This document shows positions 11,101 to 20,600 of a stretch of DNA of 64,000 bases, piece by piece. The stretch's first letter is position 1; the number at the start of each line of letters is the position of its first letter. The position numbers were made by a program, and so were the translations under genes. The notes beneath the pieces are model-generated. The model saw only the letters and a program-made list of their open reading frames with translations, was not told the origin of the DNA and searched no databases. This DNA comes from Sycobia sp. Sy_11 (taxonomy: Eukaryota > Arthropoda > Insecta > Hymenoptera > Epichrysomallidae). The stretch covers positions 331,501 to 395,500 of the forward strand of contig JACCIC010000273.1 of NCBI GenBank assembly GCA_018907035.1, read 5' to 3'.

Positions 11101-11649
11101 ATAAACATCATGATGCTTATCATCATCATCATCATCATCATCATCATCGTCGCCGTCGTCATTCCCGTCGTTTATATATATATATATATAGCGAATCTGT
11201 TTTATACTCACCGTAAACCCAGTACGTTGCGGGATCGTCGCCGAGTCTGTGCACGATTTTCTCCCACTGTGCCTGCCAGAAGTCACCGGATGCGCCCCAA
11301 AACCTTTGCAAGTACCTGTCGGGCGGAGAAGAAGGGCGGGGAGACGGAACCCGTGCACACATATAATATTAAACTCTGTAAAATCGTCAGTAGAAATGGT
11401 GAAAATTTCCACTCACCAGGTGAGCGAATTGCAGAAGGCGGCGAACCCGATGACGGCCGTGCCAACGACGAAGAGGACGATGCGCAGGCTCGACAGCAGC
11501 TCCGCGTGGGTCCGCTGATGCCGCGGCCGCTGCCTCTTACGACTCGTCCCGATCGGCTCCTGCAGCCGCGCCGGGGCGATCTCGCTGGTCATCGCGGCGG
11601 CGCTTTGTATGCGTGCGCGGCCGCCGGAGAATGCGTCCTTTACAGGCAC
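4775..11649 (-). CDS. FAXDC2: FAXDC2-like fatty acid hydroxylase domain protein (4 exons, minus strand)
   Basis: The gene has four exons on the minus strand: 11649-11417, 11315-11212, 9831-9231 and 4997-4775. All junctions have GT/AG and matching phases (2, 1, 2), and the total is 1161 nt, or 386 aa plus stop. The family holds membrane di-iron oxygenases related to sterol methyl oxidase. The expected histidine clusters are present: H221-RLL-H225, H234-KR-HH238, H293-SGY-H297 and H307-DF-HH311. Hydrophobic segments lie at about residues 57-72, 115-132 and 157-175, and near 261-288. The order of conserved blocks (RFWGASGDFWQAQWE, YYSHRLLH, HHEWTAPI, GYHLPFLPSPE, CYGVLGVLDRLHGTD) matches animal FAXDC2. 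The protein probably acts in the ER on a sterol or lipid; the substrate is not shown by sequence. The start is uncertain: a second in-frame Met at residue 20 would give 367 aa, nearer the roughly 330-aa mammalian protein. The exons are GC-rich in AT-rich introns. Confidence 0.9.
5050..5101. repeat. (AT)n microsatellite
   Basis: Pure TA dinucleotide tract of about 52 bp, lying 50 bp inside the intron next to the last FAXDC2-like exon. Confidence 0.95.
5250..6560. repeat. Degenerate AT-rich tandem repeat field built on ACTAAATATT
   Basis: The motif ACTAAATATT and its complement AAATATTTAGT recur many times. Two higher-order copies about 430 bp apart can be aligned by eye (about 5560-5690 and 5985-6120); both run from AGGTATAT through ACTAAATATT and AACACCAAAAA to ACATTTTTCTGTTTCAA. 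A second, shorter period of 114 bp is visible between 6141 and 6255 (both begin AAAATATTTTCTT and continue through AAATATTTAGTA). The short open frame at 6076-6336 is only a reading of this repeat. Confidence 0.75.
7890..8900 (+). pseudogene. Decayed hAT-superfamily transposase (ZMYM/TTF-like)
   Basis: No long frame survives, but consecutive short plus-strand translations in shifting frames follow the order of hAT transposases of the ZMYM1/TTF-domain kind. They are: QELTFHSTNEE (7921 on), MISEFDAILKERI (7970 on), a block with EELIINLMTKHKF and DS-x-LDIKNTS (about 8065-8175), LKGLTTRAYSFIDVLW (about 8578-8625, in the place of the family's TRW block) and TEAKSLNK (about 8730). Several stops and frameshifts separate them. 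It lies in the third FAXDC2-like intron, antisense to the gene. I did not find terminal inverted repeats. Confidence 0.6.
9231..9831 (-). CDS. FAXDC2: FAXDC2-like gene, main catalytic exon
   Basis: This 601-bp exon carries most of the membrane segments and all the histidine clusters that bind the two iron ions. The acceptor is GATACAG before 9831 and the donor is GTAAGT after 9231. It follows the 104-bp exon (11315-11212) in phase 1 and joins the last exon in phase 2, with the Lys codon split at the junction (HHM-K-FTQCYGVLG). A long plus-strand frame over the same DNA is a GC-rich shadow. Confidence 0.92.
9836..9882. repeat. Imperfect (ATC/GTC)n trinucleotide repeat, left part
   Basis: A short run of ATC, GTC and ATT triplets starts a few bases beyond the catalytic exon's acceptor, in the intron. 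The same triplet composition, on the same strand, resumes at 11037-11160 beyond the palindrome/mariner insertion. That suggests one interrupted microsatellite. Confidence 0.7.
9888..9976 (+). repeat. Left arm of an imperfect palindrome flanking mariner copy 2
   Basis: About 89 bp whose reverse complement matches 10937-11028 with scattered mismatches. The shared core is (G/A)TCTTGGTGT(T/C)GAAAAA. The two arms are separated only by mariner copy 2 plus about 26 bp. Confidence 0.75.
10003..10936 (+). mobile_element. Internally deleted mariner element, copy 2
   Basis: This is a 934-bp element with perfect terminal inverted repeats starting CCATGTGATCAAATTTGACC and ending with the complement. TA lies on both sides (10001-10002 and 10937-10938). 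It sits in the second intron of the FAXDC2-like gene, antisense to that gene. Typical full-length mariners are about 1.3 kb, so about 350 bp is missing from inside. Confidence 0.92.
10108..10882 (+). pseudogene. Mariner transposase remnant with deletion, nonsense codon and frameshift
   Basis: The plus-strand frame runs through the N-terminal DNA-binding region (QRVCLKFCVSNGITVTKSLK, then RTQVFEWHKAFGEGRE). It then jumps, after about codon 95, straight to the second half of the catalytic domain (GVIHHEFVPGSQTVNKEYCL). The first catalytic aspartate region (the TGDE block) is lost. The second and third remain as HHDNALAH and PPYSPDWAPCDFF. A stop at 10540-10542 replaces the usual Trp after RPDL. 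A frameshift near 10680 moves the C-terminal part (YRCMENLIERWDACIG) into another frame. It is a dead gene of a lineage different from copies 1 and 3. Confidence 0.9.
10937..11028 (-). repeat. Right arm of the imperfect palindrome flanking mariner copy 2
   Basis: This is the reverse-complement partner of 9888-9976, and it begins at the mariner target duplication. Short peptides read from the arms in opposite directions are alike (YCLGVEK against DYLGVEK), which shows the inverted homology; neither is a gene. Confidence 0.75.
11037..11165. repeat. (ATC/GTC)n trinucleotide repeat, right part
   Basis: About 125 bp of ATC, GTC and ATT triplets, becoming a purer (ATC)n run at about 11118-11147, followed by a short TA tract at 11173-11190. 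It lies just downstream of the 104-bp FAXDC2-like exon, on the intron side. Confidence 0.9.
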
Positions 11650-12057
11650 GACGCCGATGGCGGCCGATTTACTGCGATGGGCAGTTATATGTCGCAGAGC
11701 CGTTGAATTTTGATTTATATGATCTTCGAGATCGATTTGTATTGATTCGATCTTTGGAGAACAAAAATATTGATATTATATTACAGTCCAACGTATCGAT
11801 GGTGGATTTATGTTCTTGAACGATTTTGGGTCGTATGTATCATAGAGTTGAAAAGTTTTTTGAATTTCCAATGAACAAAAGTGAATTGTAAGTCATTGCT
11901 TGTATTACACACTTAGGATTTGGTAATTTTTTCGTTATATAGGAAAGATTAATATTGTATTGTTGTATTAGATTAAAGTATATATATAAGAAAATATATC
12001 TTTTCTAAGATTATTCAATAAATGCATATGAAGAATATTTGATTATTTTTATTCTAT

Positions 12058-12058
<1 letters not shown>

Positions 12059-12119
<61 letters not shown>
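12059..12119. repeat. (AT)n microsatellite
   Basis: TA dinucleotide tract of about 60 bp. Confidence 0.95.
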
Positions 12120-12121
<2 letters not shown>

Positions 12122-12436
12122 CTGTATATGAATATTTATCTCCAAGATTATATTCAATGGTTATATAGCCTCGCGTGTACGATACGCCTTCGCAGCTGCC
12201 ATTCAATTTTCTATTAAAAATGAGCTAAAGTAATGGACTGCTTGTCTGCAGATAATATATATGAACTGATAAAATTGATGCGGAAAAGATCTATACATTC
12301 TTTATTATTATACAGAGTTCAATGCACTCAATTAAAAAAGTGCATGACATATAATGACATATAATGCTTTTTTACAAAATGTATATAAATCACTGCTTAG
12401 ACTGCATCGTTGATTATACATTATATGAAATAATGT

Positions 12437-12440
<4 letters not shown>

Positions 12441-12485
<45 letters not shown>
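12441..12485. repeat. (AT)n microsatellite
   Basis: TA dinucleotide tract of about 45 bp. Confidence 0.95.
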
Positions 12486-12488
<3 letters not shown>

Positions 12489-12646
12489 AGTACAAAAAAA
12501 TTTATACAGATTTCTGTAAAAAACCAAGAGTTCAGTGTAATTTATTTTTATTAATGATAGCTCAATGAAATATGTATGTTTTTAATAAAACTGATTTTTT
12601 TCGTCTATATATATTAAGGTAATTTAAACATATTCCATCTTTTCTT

Positions 12647-12650
<4 letters not shown>

Positions 12651-12717
<67 letters not shown>
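12651..12717. repeat. (AT)n microsatellite
   Basis: TA dinucleotide tract of about 67 bp, the third within 700 bp. Confidence 0.95.
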
Positions 12718-12720
<3 letters not shown>

Positions 12721-14509
12721 GCAGAAACAGAGTAGTGCTATATTTCATTATTCCTATCTTATATCTATATTTTTACATAAATTTAACGATATATAATTAA
12801 TATTTATTAATTATTGTAATTTAATTGTACTTATGTCGACTGCCCATATACAAATTAATAAATATTTTTTTTTTTTTATTACTCTGTAAGACCGATAAAA
12901 TAATATTTATTAATTTATTAACTATTGTGATAGACGAAAAATACTAAATAACATTAGTAACAACAACAATAAAGCCGATGATGTTTGTCTAGTAACAGAT
13001 AAACGCAAGTAAGCAAGTCTCAACTGCAGTTGTTTAATGCAAAAAGAGCGTATCTTATCCTAATTAGTGCCTAGTTTAAATTCGTTACGCGATTACAATT
13101 CTAATGTAGGGAGAAAACAGGTTTAGCTATATAGTATTTCCATTACAACTCTGCGTATATGCAGAAAAAAAACGGAAATTTTTAATAGAGTTTATCTATA
13201 TAATATAAAAAACATGTATTGAGTACAGAATAGCAAGTAATGCTCGCGTATGTCGGTATAAAAAAAAAAACGGAAAAAACGAACACTTATTACAGCTACC
13301 CTCTCCCTCAGACAAATGTTAATCGATTAAACCTGAACTTTATAAACGTTCTTATAGAATAGATTGTGTAATTACCATACGTCTGGTATATCAATCTAAT
13401 ACAACCGTGCAAGTCAAATAAATCAGGAATAAACAGCGTCGCTGCAAATTGTCAACGAAATTGCCTCGAATCTTATACAGAGAACGGAAATTCGCAATAT
13501 CCGCCCCCCCCCCGCCGTCCCGGCCCGCGCCGCCTGTCTCGGTGGATCAGCGGTGCAACGCACGGGACCGCAGCTTTATCCATTCGTGATATATCTATAT
13601 ATAGAATAAACTGGAGCGCTCGCGCACAGCAAGAATTCCGGGGCGATACGAAAAATCCGGGGGGAAAAAAACTACGGGAATCTTTTTATAGCATCGCCCT
13701 CGCTCTTCCGGCGTATTTTTTGCAATCCGTCGACGCGTCTTTTTCGCCGTCTATGCGCTGTCCATCTCGCATCCGCCTCGCTTGCGCGCGAAGAAAATCA
13801 TATAAATTATGCATATATGTGTTTATAATACCGGCGCGCGAGTGTCGCATTATTTTGTATAAAGGAATAAATGTTAAAAAACTTTTTGATCTCGCTTCGC
13901 TCGGTGCGAATGGCTCGATCGATACTGTATAACCTGCATATAAAATATATAATACACTTTTGCAATTATCGTTAGTAGCCCAAGTTAATTACGCTATAAA
14001 GATCGTCCCATGCATATCACTTCAATATACATATATATACATATATATAATACACGCAGGGATAAAGATACAAATATCAGAGTTGTGTGTGCACATGCGC
14101 GTGTAACAGAAACCCTAAACCGCGAGCGTGTATAAATAAATAAACTGCACAGTATTGAATATAACCGCCATGCGCAGGAAGAGGAGGGAAAAATGTCGCG
14201 CTCGCAGTTCGCACGGAGGGAATACCGTAAAAATGGGACTGCGATGATGAAAATGAAAGTAAGACGGTCAAACGGTCGATACATATATATAATGAAACAT
14301 AGGATATTTTGTATTATATACAATTTATACCTTTTCGTTATCTGCAAGCTTATTTCACGAGGGGCCGCATACTTTTTTTATCCATCAGTCATTATTTCGC
14401 TCTCGTATTATTCTGCCGTTATTCCAGGTGAATATCCTACTGCGATGCACTGTACTATATACACTGTTTCTGCGCGGCGACCCGACGCGCGTCCTTAAAG
14501 CTATACGTC

Positions 14510-14760
14510 TAATTATAAGCGCGAAGCGCAACGCAACATATTTGACAGTGCGGTGTTATCGCCCCCGCAGGCTCATATAAGCGCATGTATATTGTGTATA
14601 TATATAATACGTCGGCCAATATAGCCGATATCAGCTGATGAGCGGCGCTGCGTGCGTGATGCGAGGATCGCGATCGCGCATCAGCTGGTCGTCCGTTCTC
14701 TCTCTCTCTCTATCTCTCTGTTTCTCCTTCGTCCCCGCGCGCTCTGACCATTCTACTCCT
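14510..14760. promoter_or_regulatory. GC-rich, CpG-rich patch with two CAGCTG E-boxes
   Basis: This patch stands out from the AT-rich surroundings: it is rich in GCGC and CGCG words and contains two CAGCTG sites and a short TC run at 14698-14720. It lies between the two divergent genes, so a promoter or 5' exon role is plausible, but no core promoter element was fixed. It could equally be neutral GC-rich DNA. Confidence 0.3.
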
Positions 14761-15748
14761 TGATGCATGGAGAGGAATTAAATAAGGACAATAAGAAGTT
14801 TATATTAACATAGAGATTTCTCGTTATGTGAAATTTCACAATCTCTATTTTCTTTTAGATCATTATAACATGTATGAAACGCGATCGGGATGAGGAGTCG
14901 GGCGTTGGAGGGGATTTTGAACCTGCGACTGATATATTGTAGATATATAGATGTCTATCCATACATGTTGATTGCTTGAGTGTACAGTGTATGGGTCATA
15001 TATAGGCCGTACTGACCACCGCTGACCACACTTGCAGGTTACAACTGGTTACAGCTATATACTACGATTAAACTTATATACATATTACAATTTACAGTTC
15101 GTTCGTTTTAACATGTTTCAATTCGTGGATCAATTCATGTTCAAGTTTTCATACAATCTGTATGCATAAACAAAACGAAATAAAGTGATATAAAAGGCCA
15201 AAAAGTTAGTGTACCTATAGTATATAATATAATATATGTTATATAATAATTCAGACCTGGCGTCTTTGATTGTAATAAATTATATATGGCATATGTAGGG
15301 TGTTTCTTAAACATTGAAAAGAAATGGCTTATATTACAGTAGACTGTCGCAGAGCGCAGAAAATTCTATCTGACAGTGGGACAACTAAGGATTTGAAATG
15401 ACGCGCGTTTTTAGAGCACATAATCAGCGCCAGTAGTGCTTGTGGGCACAAAATGTTATATATATACACCGTATAAAAATTATAACTATAATGGTTATAA
15501 CAAATTATAATAATGGTCTAAGTCATCGACAAAATGCCAACGCAGGAAAAATTAATAATAATAACTAATGTAAAGCTTAATATTTTACACCATTATCACT
15601 CGCCTTATATACTTGTTTATAATAGCTGTAACCACACTATATTTCGTTTAAAAAATATCATTAATACGAGGCAACGATTAACATTTCTATGAATTCTTAA
15701 AGGCAGCAAAAATATAAATATAATGCATATTGGGATAATTATAAATCG

Positions 15749-15752
<4 letters not shown>

Positions 15753-15815
<63 letters not shown>
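15753..15815. repeat. (AT)n microsatellite
   Basis: TA dinucleotide tract of about 63 bp. Confidence 0.95.
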
Positions 15816-15818
<3 letters not shown>

Positions 15819-17692
15819 GTACATTAGTATCGTATATTATAAAAATAAAAGCGCAACTAGATTGTTTATTCCAAAAGTTTCTAACAAAATATTAACATTT
15901 TTGCTCATATTACAATTGTTAGAATAACATGTATTTATTTTTAAAATTAAACTTTTCTCCGAGCAGTATAATAAATGATAATTTTTTTTTATTTTTCTTT
16001 TATGTTATTTAAGGTCGCTCTATTTCTGCATCCAAATATCGGTGCTAATCAGCGACGGATGTCTACGATGTGTTTGTAAACAAAGCACATGTAAATTGTT
16101 ACAGCGGCGCTTGTGTCAATCGGCCGAGACCGAAATATGAACAATAAATAATAATACTGGAGTGCATCACGATTGCAGTATGTTTATTATTAGAGGAACT
16201 AAAAGTATAATTATATTTCTACACAAAAATATTTAAGAATATAATCAGAGTACCACATTATACCGAAGGGCGAAGACGACTCCCACGCGACTTCGTAAAA
16301 TGCGGTGAAAATACGCAAGGGAGGGGATGGGTAGTCCAGGTAGTGCGCATGCACTTTGCATGTCCATATTTCCATCGAATTAGTGTGCCATCTGTGATCC
16401 TGTATTAAGTCGTGATGTGCTTGTGCATCATATGCTGATGGCGTTGGCTAGTGGTGTTGGTGTATGTTTGTTAAGAGGAAACGGTGAAAGATATGGCTGA
16501 AAGTGACGTGTTATATCTATGCTACACCAGGTTACATTCCTGACAGTTTTTCTACTACAATATTTATGTTTAATAACAATCATAGGTACTTATCAAGTAA
16601 TTTTCACGGTTTCTATAATTTAGGTTAAGGAGGTAGTTTAGATTTAATGGCTTTATTTTTGGAATTGTGTGAGTTCACCTTCTATTTTACTATATAGCAC
16701 CATTATACATGTTCTGAAAGAGTTGCGCGACATAACCTCTTCCTACGTCAACAATTCTAATTTCTTTAGTCTACTTATAACATTCTATTATAATTTCATT
16801 ACTTCTATACAATTATTTTAAAAATTATATTTTTTCTTAAAGTCTGTATATTTTTTACTTGACTAATAATAGGTTAGGTTTAAATGTCAAAATGCTTACA
16901 TGGTGAATATTTTAAAGTTATTTCTATATTTATGCCCCAATAAAACTAATAAATTATTATTAATTCATATTAATTCTTAAAGCACTTGTATTTTACAATT
17001 TTTTTTATTTATAAGTTTTTTTTATGTCTACATATGGTAGCTGTTATTTTGAGAACCCTTTACATGATATATTAGTTTCAAAGAAAATTACAGTATATAA
17101 CTGATGTAATATTACTAATCAAGATAATAATAAATCTCAGTTCATTAATAAATTAAATTTATTTCATTAAATGTATAAAGGTAAAGTTTTATGAAGCACT
17201 ATAAAAAGTTGTTTTGCCTATGTTATTATTTTATTCTTGTGCTGTTCATATAATTAAATTTGTTAATATTATGCCTTTTTTATTAATATATTTTTTAAAA
17301 TTAAATATATATTTCTGCTAAGTTTTCATTAATAATAACAGATTTAAGTAAATTTCCAACTCTTTTAAAAATATTACTTTTTTTTATATTGTAATATTCA
17401 TATTTAATTATTGCAAGAAAACATGATTTGCTTGAGTGATTTCAAAGTAGAATTATCCCCAGTCTGTGGAAACAAGAGGCTCTTGTATGCAAATACTAAT
17501 AGAATTAGTTTACTCCAGTCTTATCCAATTAGTCTTTAGAACGAGAACAGTGGGTGATACCTTGTCTAGCCACTAGACAAACTTTCACTGCCATTGATTT
17601 ATTCCAACGTTCTTGTAAAATATTACCTGAAAAGTAAATCATTACCAATTATAATAATGTGGTTTTCTTTAATTTTAATTCTACAGTTAGCA

Positions 17693-20600
17693 ATGTGGGG
17701 TAGTTCGGAAGAGCCACCAGGGACTATGGAGGCAGGTCCTCCTGAATCAGTGGCAAATTTAAAAGAGACCTATGAACAGAATAAAAACCAATTAGAATCT
17801 GTTAAGGACATAATGCTTAGAAACAAAGAAAGTATAAAAAAGAAGGAAGAGGAATTAGAGGTAACCACATATATTCTTAAATATTTGTTATTTATTACGT
17901 GTATTATTTTTTAAAAATAAATTTCATTTATAGGAGTATACTAAAAAACTATCCAAATTTAAAACTCGAGCTAAAAGATCGCGATCTAAAAAAGATGATA
18001 GAACATCCTCTAGTGAGAGTACTCCTAAAACTAAATCTGACATAAGCATATCCCAACAGTCTAGTGATGTTTTGGATGATGTTAGTCAAGCTAAAACTCC
18101 AAAAGCTAAGTCTTCGTTATTGCAGAAAAAACTAGCAGAAGATAGAAAAATATTTGAACGGCGAAGCAAAGAATTAACTGAAAGTAAAAGGGCTGTAGAA
18201 GAAAAAGTGGAAGCTTTAAGGCAGCAACTAGATGAAAAATATGTAGCACCTTCCTCTGTCATTAATCCTGCAGTGATTTCACAGGTTATACTTACTTAAT
18301 TTCGCTTAATGAATTGTTTAATCAATTTTAATAAAACTTTAAAGAGATTTTTAAAAAATTTTAAAAAAATTTTAATTTCTAGATTACTCATTCCACATTG
18401 GAATCAGGTCAAGTTCAAGAAAAGGATAACAAAATTACTGAGTTAAACAATAAAATATATGAATTAGAATCTGTTATTATAGACCTGCAGGAAAATTTGA
18501 AAGAGAAAGACTCAGTTATTGATTCCAAAACTAAAGCTGTCACTTTAATGTCTGCTGACTTATCTAAAAAAGGAAAAACAACATTAGATACATTAGAAGA
18601 TACAAAGGATGAAATGAGATCAATGCAAGAAAACTTTATACTAGTAGAAACATCATTACGTAGTAAAAACGAAAATTTACTAAAGCAATTAGAAGAAAAA
18701 ACCAGTCAAATTTCAGTACTAGAAGAAAATATTGAAAGGTAGTTTTGATATTTTACATTTTAAGGTATAATATTTATTGATTCTTTATATAGTAAATATT
18801 TTCTTTTAGTTTGAATACAAAAATAGAAGTTCAAAAACAAGCTGAAACCGTTAGTGCAGATTTTTCTCGTTCAACAATGGACACTTTAGTTGACACTAAA
18901 GATGCAATGAAATCAATGCAAGAAAACTTTATTTTAATTGAAACTTCACTCAAAGAAAAAAATGAATATTTATTGAAACAATTAGAAGAACGTGAAATAA
19001 AATTAGCAGAAGCCGAAGCAAGAATATTAAACCTTGAAAGTGGCATAGGTATAGAGAAAAAACCTGACCTTGAAAATCTTATATACAAAGTAGAAAAATT
19101 AGAGAAAATGAATCACGACCTACAGGATGAAAAATACGAATTTCAAAAAAGTATTGCAGAATTACAAGATAAAATTATTTCCAACTCATCTTCAATTGAT
19201 AATAATTTAATAGCTGAAAAAGATAACAGAATAGCTGAACTTGAAAATTTAATTGAAGAATTGAAAAAATCTAATCAATCATTAGAAGAGGAACACAAAT
19301 TAGAACTAAACAAGCAAATTTCGGCATTGAATGAAAGAAATGATCAGATGTCTCAAAAAATGATGGATTATGAAAAACAAGTGCAGGACCTTGAAAATGA
19401 AAGAATCCGATTAACTACATTGCTAAACGAAAATGATAATTCGAAAGAAGATGAAAGAGTTCAACAGTTGACCAAAGAATTAGATGAATTGAACAAGAGC
19501 ATGATTAAATTAAAAGCACAGCATAAGAATAAACTTAAAAATATGCAAAAGCAATTGGAGAACTTTAAAAAGGTTATTTTAAAATATATTTTAAATTATA
19601 AATTTGAAACAAATTAATATTTTTTTACAGATATCCGATACAAATGCAGAATTAGTAAAACTTGGGAACCAGGTCACACTATTGGAAGAGGAGAAAGGTA
19701 ACCTTCAGCTAAGTCTGGTAGACTTTGATGAGCTTAAAGGTAGGAACCAGGACGAATTTCATTTACACCGTCATTATACATCGTCTAATGTTTATTTTAA
19801 TGTACCATATTTTTTTTTTTTTTTATAAATATGATATGTAGTTGCTCTTACATTCTGTATATATATCTACAATATTGGTTCAAACTTATATTTTTGTAAA
19901 AAATCTAATTTTAATACGGTGTAAAAACTATTTCAAATTGAACTTTTTAATTTATATAATTCGCGATTTAGTCAAACTAATTAAATTAATCAAAATTATT
20001 TTTTTTAAGTATGGATGACGTGGAATTTAACTTTCTGATAGAATGCAAGCTAAGCTTTATACATTTTTTGGTGATGGATTTTTTATCGATATTAATTATA
20101 CTACTTTATTTTCATTTTATTGATAGAAGACTGTTTTTAACTAGTAATGTTATATCTATTACATTTTTATCACACTAATTTTATTATCCAATTACAATAT
20201 GTGTTCATATGTATAACATGGTACCTCCTTTATTACTTATCAAAGTTTGCTAAGCTCTGATTTTCCTATAGTAGAATAGCATAAATTGCTACATACAAGT
20301 TTCAATTTGAACGTATGTTCAATTCTTATATATTTAAATTTTATTGTTTTGTATGCATGTTTTTTAAATTTAAATTCAAATTAATGTATTAAATTGATTT
20401 ACACAATGAGAAAATGACTAAATATATTTGTTCTTTCAATTTTTTTGGCTAAAGAAATATTACATAAGAAATGAACCTACTTAAATTTTAACTTTAATAA
20501 CAATTTAATTAATTTCATTATGAAAAGTTGAACGTATTGATGACTTTATATTGATTTTATCTGTAAAGTGTAACAGTCTAGTGCTTATTCATGCTTTTAT

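Larger units (their letters stand above)
11650..17686. other. Intergenic region between two head-to-head genes
   Basis: About 6 kb separates the start codon of the minus-strand FAXDC2-like gene from the coding start of the plus-strand golgin. It must hold both promoters and probably non-coding first exons. Candidate regulatory DNA is GC-rich and CpG-rich at 13500-13800 and 14510-14760 (the latter with two CAGCTG E-boxes near 14632 and 14692), and less biased DNA at 16020-16500. The rest is AT-rich with long TA tracts. I could not place transcription starts. Confidence 0.5.

Noticed and set aside
11110..11706. 198-aa plus-strand open frame starting in an isoleucine run
   Set aside because: It is a reading of the ATC repeat and of the reverse strand of two FAXDC2-like exons.
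14193..14498. 101-aa plus-strand frame between the divergent genes
   Set aside because: No conserved features, overlapping frames on the other strand, and no splice context. Not supported as a gene.
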